From NCBI RefSeq assembly GCF_030053895.1, contig NZ_CP125781.1, positions 3,410,001 through 3,474,000 of the forward strand: a DNA stretch of 64,000 nucleotides, in the 5' to 3' direction. The translations under genes were made by a program, and so were the position numbers. This DNA is from Trabulsiella odontotermitis (lineage in GTDB: Bacteria; Pseudomonadota; Gammaproteobacteria; Enterobacterales; Enterobacteriaceae). Numbering within the stretch: position 1 is the stretch's first letter; each line of letters begins with the position of its first letter. Below, one piece after another: positions 51,202-59,446 of the stretch. The notes under the pieces were generated by a model, which saw only the letters and a program-made list of their open reading frames with translations, made no database searches and was not told the origin of the DNA.

Positions 51202-51229
51202 AAAAAAAGGCACATCCAGCGATGCGCCC
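51202..51229 (-). terminator. Rho-independent terminator of hupB
   Basis: On the reverse strand a stem formed by GGCGCATC and GGATGTGCC (with one G-U pair) is followed by seven T residues, 34 bases after the hupB stop. Confidence 0.87.
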
Positions 51230-51262
51230 TTGTACTTAGTCACTTCCCTTTTCGGGAATCGA

Positions 51263-51535
51263 TCAGTTTACTGCGTCTTTCAGTGCTTTACCTGCACGGA
51301 AACCAGGCACTTTAGCGGCAGCAATGGTGATTTCTTTACCTGTTTGCGGGTTGCGACCAGTACGGGCAGCACGCTCTTTAACAGCAAAAGTACCAAAGCC
51401 AACCAGTGCAACGTCATCCCCAGATTTCAGAGATTCAGTAACAGAAGCGATCAGCGCATCTAATGCACGTCCAGCTGCAGCTTTAGAAATGTCCGCACCC
51501 GCAGCAATTTTGTCAATCAGTTGAGATTTATTCAC
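51263..51535 (-). CDS. hupB: DNA-binding protein HU-beta
   Basis: HU-beta is a histone-like nucleoid protein that bends DNA, mostly as a heterodimer with HU-alpha. The 90-residue product has the universal length. The DNA-binding arm signature GRNPQTGKEITIAAAKVPGF is present. It is flanked by lon and ppiD and has terminators on both sides, so it is its own unit. Confidence 0.98.
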   Translation of the reverse strand: MNKSQLIDKIAAGADISKAAAGRALDALIASVTESLKSGDDVALVGFGTFAVKERAARTGRNPQTGKEITIAAAKVPGFRAGKALKDAVN

Positions 51536-51676
51536 TGTTTTCTTCCTCTCTTTATAATTTATATCGCACCTGAATCCTTCATAGTGCGACCGCGCAGCAG
51601 TTATATCAGGTGTGTCATAACCTTACAACACCCGTAAATGATGACATACCCAACCAGCAATCTAAATTAGCTATAC

Positions 51677-51713
51677 AAAAAAAGGCTGGCAAGTACGAAA
51701 TGACTCACCAGCC
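51677..51713 (-). terminator. Rho-independent terminator of lon
   Basis: On the reverse strand GGCTGG and CCAGCC enclose an 18-base loop and are followed by seven T residues (51677-51683), 33 bases after the lon stop. Confidence 0.8.
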
Positions 51714-51745
51714 TCTATTTTATTAGCGCTCTTTGCGCGCGGTCA

Positions 51746-54100
51746 CTATTTTGCGGTCACAACCTGCATTCCGAAGGGTTCATTCTGCAGTGCGAGAGCC
51801 AGAACTTCCTCAATACGTTTCACCGGATGGATGTCCAGATCAGCGATAACGTTGTCCGGAATCTCTTCCAGATCACGTTTGTTTTCGTCAGGAATCAGAA
51901 CTGTCTTAATCCCGCCGCGATGTGCCGCCAGCAGTTTTTCCTTCAGTCCGCCGATCGGCAGAACCTGACCACGAAGGGTGATCTCGCCTGTCATCGCGAC
52001 ATCAGCGCGTACCGGGTTGCCTGTCAGGCAGGAAACCAACGCAGTACACATAGCGATACCGGCGCTCGGACCGTCTTTCGGCGTTGCCCCTTCCGGAACG
52101 TGAACATGGATATCGCGTTTCTCGTAGAAATCGCCGTTGATGCCCAGTTTTTCCGCCCGCGCACGCACGACGGTCAGCGCGGCCTGGATGGATTCCTGCA
52201 TTACTTCACCCAGCGAACCGGTGTAGGTCAGCTTGCCTTTACCCGGTACGCACGCGGTTTCGATAGTCAGCAGATCGCCGCCCACTTCCGTCCACGCCAG
52301 TCCGGTCACCTGACCGACACGGTTTTCGCTGTCTGCGCGGCCATAGTCAAAGCGCTGTACGCCCAGGTATTCGTGCAGATTGTCGCCGTTGATCTCAATG
52401 TGCTTGAGGGTTTTATCCAGCAGCAGCTGTTTAACTGCTTTGCGGCACAATTTCGAGATTTCACGCTCGAGGCTACGCACGCCCGCTTCACGGGTGTAGT
52501 AACGAATAATGCCCACAATAGCGCTATCGTCAACGGTCAGTTCGCCTGATTTCAGCGCGTTACGCTCAATCTGCTTCGGCAGCAGGTGGCGTCTGGCGAT
52601 ATTCAGCTTTTCGTCTTCCGTGTAACCGGAAAGGCGAATCACCTCCATACGATCCAGCAGCGGCGCAGGAATATTCATGGAGTTAGACGTCGCGACAAAC
52701 ATCACATCGCTGAGGTCGTAGTCCACTTCCAGGTAATGATCGCTGAACGCCACGTTCTGCTCTGGATCCAGCACTTCCAGCAGCGCTGAAGCTGGATCGC
52801 CACGCATGTCCGACGACATCTTGTCGATCTCATCGAGCAGGAACAGCGGGTTTTTAACGCCCACTTTCGCCATTTTCTGGATCAGTTTGCCCGGCATTGA
52901 ACCGATGTAGGTACGGCGGTGACCGCGAATTTCCGCTTCATCACGTACGCCGCCCAGCGCCATACGAATGTATTTACGCCCGGTGGCTTTGGCGATGGAC
53001 TGACCCAGAGAGGTTTTACCCACCCCCGGCGGTCCCACCAGACACAGAATCGGCCCCTTGATTTTGTTTACACGGCTTTGCACCGCGAGATACTCAAGGA
53101 TGCGGTCTTTAACGCGCTCCAGGCCGTAATGGTCAGTATCGAGGATTTCCTGTGCCTGACGCAGGTCTTTTTTGACCTTGCTACGGGCATTCCACGGCAC
53201 CTGCACCATCCAGTCGATGTAACCTCGCACCACTGTCGCTTCCGCGGACATTGGCGACATCATTTTCAGTTTTTGCAGCTCAGCTTCGGCCTTCTCTTTG
53301 GCCTCTTTCGGCATTTTCGCCGCGTCGATTTTACGCTTCAGCGCTTCGTTTTCGTCCGGCGCGTCATCCATTTCGCCGAGCTCTTTCTGAATGGCTTTCA
53401 TTTGCTCGTTCAGATAGTACTCGCGCTGGGATTTCTCCATCTGTTTTTTGACGCGATTACGAATGCGTTTCTCAACCTGCAGCAGATCGATTTCCGATTC
53501 CATCATTGCCATCAGGTATTCCAGACGTTCGTTGATGTCGGACATTTCGAGTACCGACTGCTTGTCAGCAAGCTTCAGCGGCATATGCGCCGCGATAGTG
53601 TCCGCCAGACGCGCCGGATCGTCGATACTGTTCAGCGACGTCAGCACTTCCGGTGGGATCTTCTTGTTCAGCTTGATGTAGCCTTCGAACTGACTGATAG
53701 CCGTGCGCACCAGTACTTCCTGTTCGCGCTCATCAATCGCCGGAGATTCAAGGTATTCCGCTTTGGAGGAAAAATGTTCGCCATCATCGGAAAGCGTGGT
53801 AATACGCGCACGCTGCAGGCCTTCGACCAGCACTTTGACGGTACCGTCAGGCAGCTTCAGCATCTGCAGAATAGAGGCCACGGTCCCGACGGTGAAAAGA
53901 TCGTTTACACCCGGCTCATCCGTTGAGGCTTCTTTCTGAGCCACCAGCATGATTTTTTTATCATGATCCATGGCAGCTTCCAGACAACGGATAGATTTTT
54001 CCCGCCCTACAAATAAGGGAATGACCATGTGCGGATAAACCACCACATCGCGCAACGGCAATACGGGGATTTCAATGCGTTCAGAACGCTCAGGATTCAT
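51746..54100 (-). CDS. lon: ATP-dependent protease Lon
   Basis: Lon is the homohexameric AAA+ serine protease that removes misfolded proteins and regulators such as SulA and RcsA. The 784-residue product starts MNPERSERIEIPVLPLRD, after AGAGAG. An open frame 35 codons upstream covers the promoter and is not used. The N-terminal substrate domain is followed by Walker A GPPGVGKTS, Walker B FLLDEIDKM, and the protease Ser679/Lys722 dyad in PKDGPSAGIAM and GGLKEKLLAA. It carries a sigma-32 promoter. Confidence 0.98.
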   Translation of the reverse strand: MNPERSERIEIPVLPLRDVVVYPHMVIPLFVGREKSIRCLEAAMDHDKKIMLVAQKEASTDEPGVNDLFTVGTVASILQMLKLPDGTVKVLVEGLQRARITTLSDDGEHFSSKAEYLESPAIDEREQEVLVRTAISQFEGYIKLNKKIPPEVLTSLNSIDDPARLADTIAAHMPLKLADKQSVLEMSDINERLEYLMAMMESEIDLLQVEKRIRNRVKKQMEKSQREYYLNEQMKAIQKELGEMDDAPDENEALKRKIDAAKMPKEAKEKAEAELQKLKMMSPMSAEATVVRGYIDWMVQVPWNARSKVKKDLRQAQEILDTDHYGLERVKDRILEYLAVQSRVNKIKGPILCLVGPPGVGKTSLGQSIAKATGRKYIRMALGGVRDEAEIRGHRRTYIGSMPGKLIQKMAKVGVKNPLFLLDEIDKMSSDMRGDPASALLEVLDPEQNVAFSDHYLEVDYDLSDVMFVATSNSMNIPAPLLDRMEVIRLSGYTEDEKLNIARRHLLPKQIERNALKSGELTVDDSAIVGIIRYYTREAGVRSLEREISKLCRKAVKQLLLDKTLKHIEINGDNLHEYLGVQRFDYGRADSENRVGQVTGLAWTEVGGDLLTIETACVPGKGKLTYTGSLGEVMQESIQAALTVVRARAEKLGINGDFYEKRDIHVHVPEGATPKDGPSAGIAMCTALVSCLTGNPVRADVAMTGEITLRGQVLPIGGLKEKLLAAHRGGIKTVLIPDENKRDLEEIPDNVIADLDIHPVKRIEEVLALALQNEPFGMQVVTAK

Positions 54101-54182
54101 AGAGCTCTCTCTTAGTTTAGTGTCCGCCAGGTAGCCGATGACATGATCAAATCCCATGCCACCGTTTAACATGTATTCCAGT

Positions 54183-54209
54183 ATATGGGGATGATTCCCA
54201 TACATTCAA
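54183..54209 (-). promoter_or_regulatory. Sigma-32 heat-shock promoter of lon
   Basis: On the reverse strand TTGAA (54205-54209) and CCCCATAT (54183-54190) are separated by 14 bases. The same elements occur in the E. coli lon promoter. Confidence 0.8.
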
Positions 54210-54230
54210 CGCCGGGAATGCAGGAAAAAT

Positions 54231-54257
54231 AAAAGGGGAGATAAAATCTCCCCTTTT
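54231..54257. terminator. Terminator between clpX and lon
   Basis: AAAAGGGGAGAT and ATCTCCCCTTTT form a perfect 12-base stem around a short loop. Read on the reverse strand it ends clpPX transcription before the lon promoter. Confidence 0.88.
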
Positions 54258-54285
54258 CGCTTAACTGATTGACTAATTTGGCGAA

Positions 54286-55560
54286 TTATTCGCCAGATGC
54301 CTGTTGGGTTTCCGAGGTGCCGTAGATCAACAGCGGTTTGCTTTGACCTTCAATCACCGACTCATCGACAACCACTTTTTCGACATCTTCCATCGACGGC
54401 AGGTCGTACATTGTGTCGAGCAGCGCCGCTTCGACAATAGAACGCAGACCACGTGCACCGGTTTTACGCGCCATGGCTTTACGGGCAATCGCATCCAGCG
54501 CTTCGTCACGGAACTCCAGATCAACCCCTTCCAGATTAAACAGCGCCTGATACTGTTTGGTCAGGGCGTTTTTCGGCTCTTTCAGGATCTGAATCAGCGC
54601 TTCTTCGCTCAGCTCTTTCAGCGTCGCGACTACCGGCAGACGACCGATAAACTCAGGGATCAGACCAAACTTAATCAAATCTTCTGGCTCTACCTGCGTC
54701 AGCAGTTCGCCTTCGTTAGCTTTTTCTGACTTCGCCTTCACCGTCGCGCCAAAACCGATACCAGTCCCGGTTTCTACGCGATTCGCGATGACTTTGTCGA
54801 GGCCTGCAAACGCGCCACCACAGATAAACAGAATTTTTGAGGTATCAACCTGCAAAAATTCCTGCTGCGGATGTTTGCGTCCACCTTGCGGCGGTACTGC
54901 TGCCACAGTGCCTTCGATAAGCTTCAGCAGCGCCTGCTGCACGCCTTCACCGGAGACATCGCGGGTGATCGACGGGTTATCCGATTTTCGGGAGATTTTG
55001 TCGATCTCATCAATGTAAACAATGCCGCGCTGCGCTTTCTGTACGTCGTAGTCGCATTTCTGCAGCAGTTTCTGAATGATGTTTTCAACGTCTTCACCGA
55101 CGTAGCCCGCTTCGGTCAGCGTGGTCGCATCCGCCATGGTGAACGGAACGTCCAGCAGACGCGCCAGCGTTTCCGCCAGCAGGGTTTTACCGGAGCCGGT
55201 CGGGCCAATCAGCAGAATGTTACTTTTGCCGAGTTCAACGCCGTTACTGGAATCGCCGTTACGCAGACGCTTGTAATGGTTGTACACCGCCACGGCCAGC
55301 ACTTTTTTTGCCTGTTCCTGACCGATAACATAGTCATCAAGGTGATGGCGAATTTCGTGTGGCGTCGGCAGAGCACTGCGTTCACGATGCGGCGCTACTT
55401 CTTTAATCTCTTCGCGAATGATGTCGTTACATAAATCAACACATTCGTCGCAGATATACACGGACGGCCCGGCAATCAGTTTACGCACTTCATGCTGGCT
55501 TTTGCCGCAAAAAGAGCAGTACAACAATTTGCCCGAACCATCTTTGCGTTTATCTGTCAT
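54286..55560 (-). CDS. clpX: ATP-dependent unfoldase ClpX
   Basis: ClpX unfolds ssrA-tagged and other substrates and feeds them to ClpP. The 424-residue product equals the E. coli length. The N-terminal zinc-binding domain has CSFCGKSQHEV and CDECVDLCN. Walker A is GPTGSGKT, the pore loop is GYVGEDV, Walker B is GIVYIDEIDKI and the ClpP-binding IGF loop is seen as GTGIGFGATV. It is downstream of clpP (126 bases), and the two form an operon. Confidence 0.98.
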   Translation of the reverse strand: MTDKRKDGSGKLLYCSFCGKSQHEVRKLIAGPSVYICDECVDLCNDIIREEIKEVAPHRERSALPTPHEIRHHLDDYVIGQEQAKKVLAVAVYNHYKRLRNGDSSNGVELGKSNILLIGPTGSGKTLLAETLARLLDVPFTMADATTLTEAGYVGEDVENIIQKLLQKCDYDVQKAQRGIVYIDEIDKISRKSDNPSITRDVSGEGVQQALLKLIEGTVAAVPPQGGRKHPQQEFLQVDTSKILFICGGAFAGLDKVIANRVETGTGIGFGATVKAKSEKANEGELLTQVEPEDLIKFGLIPEFIGRLPVVATLKELSEEALIQILKEPKNALTKQYQALFNLEGVDLEFRDEALDAIARKAMARKTGARGLRSIVEAALLDTMYDLPSMEDVEKVVVDESVIEGQSKPLLIYGTSETQQASGE

Positions 55561-55686
55561 GAGTCAAAACCTCTTCTTAAGTTCTTTGTGCCGCACATGA
55601 CGACGCAAATGCCATTATCAAGCGCAAGCCGCTTCACAAGCAGTGTGCCGCCCATACATAGTATAGCGGCACGCGCGCACCTGGCA

Positions 55687-56310
55687 TTAGTTACGATGGG
55701 TCAAAATGGAGTCGACTAAACCGTACTCAACCGCCTCTCCTGAGGTCAGGAAGCGATCACGCTCGGTGTCGCGCTCAATCTGCTCAAGAGATTGACCCGT
55801 ATGGTGCGCCATGAGTTCATTCATGCGCGCTTTAACTTTCAGGATCTCTTTAGCGTGGATTTCGATATCCGTCGCCTGACCCTGGTAACCGCCCAGCGGC
55901 TGGTGAATCATCACCCGGGAGTTCGGCAGGCAGAAGCGTTTACCTTTCGCGCCTGCGGTCAGCAGGAAGGCGCCCATCGACGCTGCCTGGCCCATACAAA
56001 TGGTGCTGACGTCCGGTTTGATGAACTGCATGGTGTCATAAATGGACATCCCTGCGGTGATCACGCCGCCCGGTGAGTTAATATACAGATAAATGTCTTT
56101 TTCCGGGTTTTCCGCTTCCAGAAATAGCATCTGCGCCACAATCAGGTTCGCCATGTGGTCTTCCACCTGGCCTGTCAGAAAAATGACGCGTTCCTTGAGC
56201 AGACGGGAATAGATATCAAATGAGCGCTCACCACGTGAGGTCTGTTCAATGACCATCGGCACCAGGGCCATATGGGGTGCAAAGTTATCTCGTTCGCCAC
56301 TGTATGACAT
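55687..56310 (-). CDS. clpP: ClpP protease proteolytic subunit
   Basis: ClpP is the tetradecameric serine protease partner of ClpX and ClpA. The 207-residue product starts MSYSGERDNFAPHMALVP, as in E. coli; a longer open frame of 22 extra codons covers the leader. The nucleophile Ser lies in CMGQAASMGAFLL, the His in SRVMIHQPLGG, and the Asp further down. The first 14 residues are removed by self-processing in E. coli. Confidence 0.98.
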   Translation of the reverse strand: MSYSGERDNFAPHMALVPMVIEQTSRGERSFDIYSRLLKERVIFLTGQVEDHMANLIVAQMLFLEAENPEKDIYLYINSPGGVITAGMSIYDTMQFIKPDVSTICMGQAASMGAFLLTAGAKGKRFCLPNSRVMIHQPLGGYQGQATDIEIHAKEILKVKARMNELMAHHTGQSLEQIERDTERDRFLTSGEAVEYGLVDSILTHRN

Positions 56311-56405
56311 TTCCGTCTCCTGGATAAATATTGAAAAATACCTGCTGTACTGATTGTAACCTTGTCGACGGAACATCAGCCAGTCACTTATTGCCGTATT
56401 GATGG

Positions 56406-56434
56406 TTATGGGTACGGTAATCCGCTATTTCAAG
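56406..56434 (-). promoter_or_regulatory. Putative sigma-32 promoter of clpPX
   Basis: On the reverse strand CTTGAAA (56428-56434) is followed after 14 bases by ACCCATAA (56406-56413), close to the sigma-32 consensus. It lies about 95 bases upstream of the clpP start. Confidence 0.6.
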
Positions 56435-56506
56435 CATAACAATCTTTTGTTGTTACGCTAACACCGAAACGTGGATTTGGCACTCATGTACAACAAATTG
56501 CGATGA

Positions 56507-56542
56507 CAAAAAAAACCCGTCACCAGAGGGCAACGGGTTTTT
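56507..56542 (-). terminator. Rho-independent terminator of tig
   Basis: On the reverse strand AAACCCGT and ACGGGTTT form a stem around a loop, followed by a run of T, about 30 bases after the tig stop. Confidence 0.88.
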
Positions 56543-56570
56543 GTGCAAACTTTGTCCCAGTATAGCGAAA

Positions 56571-57869
56571 TTACGCTTGCTGGTTCATCAGTTCGTTAAA
56601 GGAAGTGGCTTTTTCAGTCACTTTCGCTTTATTCAGAACAGTCTCAACTGCCTGTTCTTCCAGAGCCACGTTGCGCATGTTGTCCATCAGTTCTTTGTTT
56701 TTGCTGTAGAACTCGATGACTTCAGTCGGATCTTCGTAAGCAGACGCCATCTCTTCGATCAGGCCTTTAACGCGTTCTTCGTCAGCTTTCAGCTCGTTGG
56801 TGCGAATGACTTCGCCCAGCAACAGACCAACAACAACGCGGCGTTTTGCCTGCTCTTCGAACAGTTCACGCGGCAGTTCCAGAGCCTGTTTCTCGTTGCC
56901 ACCGAAACGCTGTGCAGCCTGACGACGCAGAACGTCGATTTCGCTGTCGATCAGCGCAGCCGGCACGTCGATGTTATTCGCGTTCACCAGGCCTTCAATC
57001 GCCTGAGACTTCACGCGGTTACGCACAGCGCCTTTCAGCTCGCGTTCCATGTTTTTACGCACTTCAGCGCGCAGGCCTTCAACAGAACCGTCTTCCACGC
57101 CGAAACGTTTGATGAATTCAGCCGTCAGCTCCGGCAGTTCACGCTCTTCAACTTTCTTCAGGTTGATAACGAATTTCGCCGCTTTACCTTTCAGATTTTC
57201 TGCGTGGTATTCTTCCGGGAAGGTCACGTCGATAGTGAATTCTTCACCCGCTTTGTGACCTTTGATGCCGTCTTCAAAGCCCGGGATCATACGACCCTGG
57301 CCCATTGCCAGCACGAAATCAGTGGCTTTGCCGCCTTCGAATTCTTCACCGTCAACAGAACCGGTGAAATCGATGGTGACGCGATCTTCAGCGTCAACAG
57401 CGCCTTCTTTGTCTTTCCAGGTCGCCTGCTGCTTACGCAGGGTGTCCAGCATGGTGTCGACGTCAGCGTCAGTCACTTCTACCAGCGGTTTTTCAACTTC
57501 GATGGTTTCCAGACCTTTCAGCTCAACTTCCGGGTACACTTCGAACTCAACGGCGTAGGTGAAGTCTTCACCCAGTTTGTATTCGCCCGGAACATAGTTC
57601 GGCGCGCCAGCCGGATTGATTTTTTCTTTGATGATCGCGTCAACAAAGTTGCGGCTCATCAGGTCACCCAGCACATCCTGGCGAACAGAAGCGCCATAAC
57701 GCTGAGCAACGACATTCATCGGTACTTTACCCTTACGGAAGCCGTCGATGCGTACTTTTTTCGCAACGTTGACCAGCTCGCTTTTTACAGCGTTTTCGAT
57801 GCTGTCAGCAGCGATAGTAATCGTTACACGGCGGCCAAGGCCCTGAGTGGTTTCAACTGAAACTTGCAT
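56571..57869 (-). CDS. tig: Trigger factor
   Basis: Trigger factor is the ribosome-bound chaperone that meets nascent chains at the exit tunnel. The 432-residue product equals the E. coli length. The ribosome-docking signature GFRKGKVP is near residue 44. The FKBP-type PPIase domain follows at about residues 150-245, with EDRVTIDFTGSVDGEEFEGG, and the C-terminal arms form the cradle. It has its own terminator and lies upstream of clpP. Confidence 0.98.
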   Translation of the reverse strand: MQVSVETTQGLGRRVTITIAADSIENAVKSELVNVAKKVRIDGFRKGKVPMNVVAQRYGASVRQDVLGDLMSRNFVDAIIKEKINPAGAPNYVPGEYKLGEDFTYAVEFEVYPEVELKGLETIEVEKPLVEVTDADVDTMLDTLRKQQATWKDKEGAVDAEDRVTIDFTGSVDGEEFEGGKATDFVLAMGQGRMIPGFEDGIKGHKAGEEFTIDVTFPEEYHAENLKGKAAKFVINLKKVEERELPELTAEFIKRFGVEDGSVEGLRAEVRKNMERELKGAVRNRVKSQAIEGLVNANNIDVPAALIDSEIDVLRRQAAQRFGGNEKQALELPRELFEEQAKRRVVVGLLLGEVIRTNELKADEERVKGLIEEMASAYEDPTEVIEFYSKNKELMDNMRNVALEEQAVETVLNKAKVTEKATSFNELMNQQA

Positions 57870-58197
57870 CTTGTTACCTCAAAAAAATCACAGTGCTCGG
57901 TCAACTCTGAATTCGCCTGCGCAGTACCGGGATGAAGGTGAATCACCGTCCCTGTCGCCAGAATCATCCCGAAGACGTTCAATAAAATAAGACGCAGCAT
58001 TATAGCGGCATCACAAGAGTGAGTCGAGAACGGTGGTGGCATGTTGATGCGGCTTTTTTCACAATTCCCGGTGTTTTTTTGTCTGAAAACGGTCAGCTCT
58101 ATGCGTTTTCCAGGCAAAATAAAACGGCCTGGTGGCCGTTTTGTCATCATCTTTACGCAACATACTGGAAAACTTCCGCCCGTTGCAATGCGTTTTG
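57870..58197. other. Intergenic region between bolA and tig
   Basis: No gene is seen in these 328 bases. The side near bolA contains the bolA terminator at 58121-58142; the side near tig should hold its promoter. Open frames on both strands here run out of the neighbouring genes and show no family similarity. Confidence 0.6.
58121..58142. terminator. Terminator downstream of bolA
   Basis: AAAACGGCC and GGCCGTTTT form a perfect nine-base stem with a four-base loop, ending in TTTT on either strand. Confidence 0.85.
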
Positions 58198-58515
58198 TCA
58201 GGCGATGCTTCCTGCGCCGCGGCAAGCCGGAGAGGCAAATACCGTATCCTGTAGCCCTTCCCACTCCTTAATCGTGTAAGTATGTAACGCCAGTGCATGA
58301 ACCGTGGAAGCGAGTTCATCCGCCAGCGTGCTGTAGATCATGCGGTGACGATTGAGGAAACGTTCGCCAGCAAAACAGTCGCTGACCAGCACCACTTTGA
58401 AGTGGCTTTCCGATCCGGCGGGAACATTGTGACGATAGCTTTCATCAACCACTTCCAATACTACGGGTTTAAACGCTGCACTTAATTTTGCTTCGATTTG
58501 TTCGCGTATCATCAT
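58198..58515 (-). CDS. bolA: Morphology/stress protein BolA
   Basis: BolA is a stress and stationary-phase protein that changes cell shape, acts as a DNA-binding regulator and partners monothiol glutaredoxins. The 105-residue product equals the E. coli length. The conserved class II KH-like core VVDESYRHNVPAGSESHFKV with FLNRHRMIY and VHALALHTYTIKEWE is intact. The terminal CRGAGSIA is the same as in E. coli. It is divergent from yajG. Confidence 0.96.
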   Translation of the reverse strand: MMIREQIEAKLSAAFKPVVLEVVDESYRHNVPAGSESHFKVVLVSDCFAGERFLNRHRMIYSTLADELASTVHALALHTYTIKEWEGLQDTVFASPACRGAGSIA

Positions 58516-58820
58516 GACATTACTCCTTCGACGACGCTGAGATGCCGCCCATCTCTTTAAATATTAGCCGCTTTTACCGTTTCCATTACATGAAGACAAC
58601 AAATATTTAGCTTTCGTCCGATAGCCTCAACGAAACGGATGCGCTTTACTCATCCATGCAAACGTTTCGCTGCCAGACGACCTGCAAAACGGTAAAGAAG
58701 CGGTCAGAAAACGCACATCACGATGAAATTCCATGCGCAGCTACTTCCTCTTACCGTTGGCGATGTTATGATGGCGAGAATTTTTCTTTTACTTAACCAA
58801 AGCGTTGAGAGCCTGACATC
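58516..58820. other. Divergent promoter region of bolA and yajG
   Basis: No gene is seen in these 305 bases. On the reverse strand CGGCTAAT (58563-58570) matches the -10 of the growth-rate-dependent gearbox promoter bolA1p. The side toward yajG has TTATGATGG-like sequences that could be its -10. Confidence 0.5.
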
Positions 58821-59399
58821 ATGTTGAAAAAAATCCTTTTCCCGTTGGTGGCCCTGTTTATGCTGGCGGGTTGCGCCACACCGCCATCCACCATCGACGT
58901 ATCGCCGAAAATCGCCCTGCCGCAGCAGGACCCTAGCTTGATGGGCGTCACCGTGAGCATTAACGGTGCCGATCAGCGTCAGGATCAGGCGCTGGCGAAA
59001 GTCACCCGCGACAACCAACTGGTCACTCTGACCGCCTCCCGTGACCTGCGCTTCCTGCTGCAGGAAGTGCTGGAGAAACAGATGACCGCGCGCGGTTATA
59101 TGGTTGGCCCAAGCGGCGCCGTTGACCTGCAGATCATCGTGAACCAGCTGTACGCCGATGTGTCTCAGGGTAACGTGCGTTACAACATCGCCACCAAAGC
59201 CGACGTCGCGATCATCGCGACCGCGAAAAACGGCAACAAGATGACGAAAAACTACCGTGCCAGCTACACCGTTGAAGGCGCCTTCACGGCAAACAACCAG
59301 AATATCGCTAATGCAGTGAATAGCGTGCTGACTGACACCATCGCCGATATGGCTCAGGACACCAGCATCCACGACTTCATCAAGCAAAACGCCCGTTAA
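58821..59399 (+). CDS. yajG: Lipoprotein YajG
   Basis: A 192-residue lipoprotein; the signal peptide MLKKILFPLVALFMLAGC ends in the lipobox LAGC. The mature part belongs to the YajG family (DISVSPKIA-like start and VTLTASRDLRFLLQEVLEKQMTARGY). Its function is not established. It lies 47 bases upstream of ampG, and the pair is conserved; in E. coli yajG-ampG form an operon. Confidence 0.93.
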   Translation: MLKKILFPLVALFMLAGCATPPSTIDVSPKIALPQQDPSLMGVTVSINGADQRQDQALAKVTRDNQLVTLTASRDLRFLLQEVLEKQMTARGYMVGPSGAVDLQIIVNQLYADVSQGNVRYNIATKADVAIIATAKNGNKMTKNYRASYTVEGAFTANNQNIANAVNSVLTDTIADMAQDTSIHDFIKQNAR

Positions 59400-59446
59400 T
59401 CGCCGTTGTCTGACCCGGCGCCCTGCCGGGTCAGCAGTCAGGACCC

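Noticed and set aside
52919..53926. 335-codon open frame on the + strand
   Set aside because: It is antisense to lon and has no family motif.
54101..54205. 35-codon N-terminal extension of lon
   Set aside because: It reads through the sigma-32 promoter; the conserved start MNPERSER has a good ribosome site.
56541..57860. 439-codon open frame on the + strand, rich in Phe and His
   Set aside because: It is the complement of tig. The composition (many Phe, Gln, His) is typical of antisense reading of Lys/Glu-rich genes.
57824..58264. 146-codon open frame on the - strand between bolA and tig
   Set aside because: It overlaps both genes and crosses the bolA terminator; no motif.
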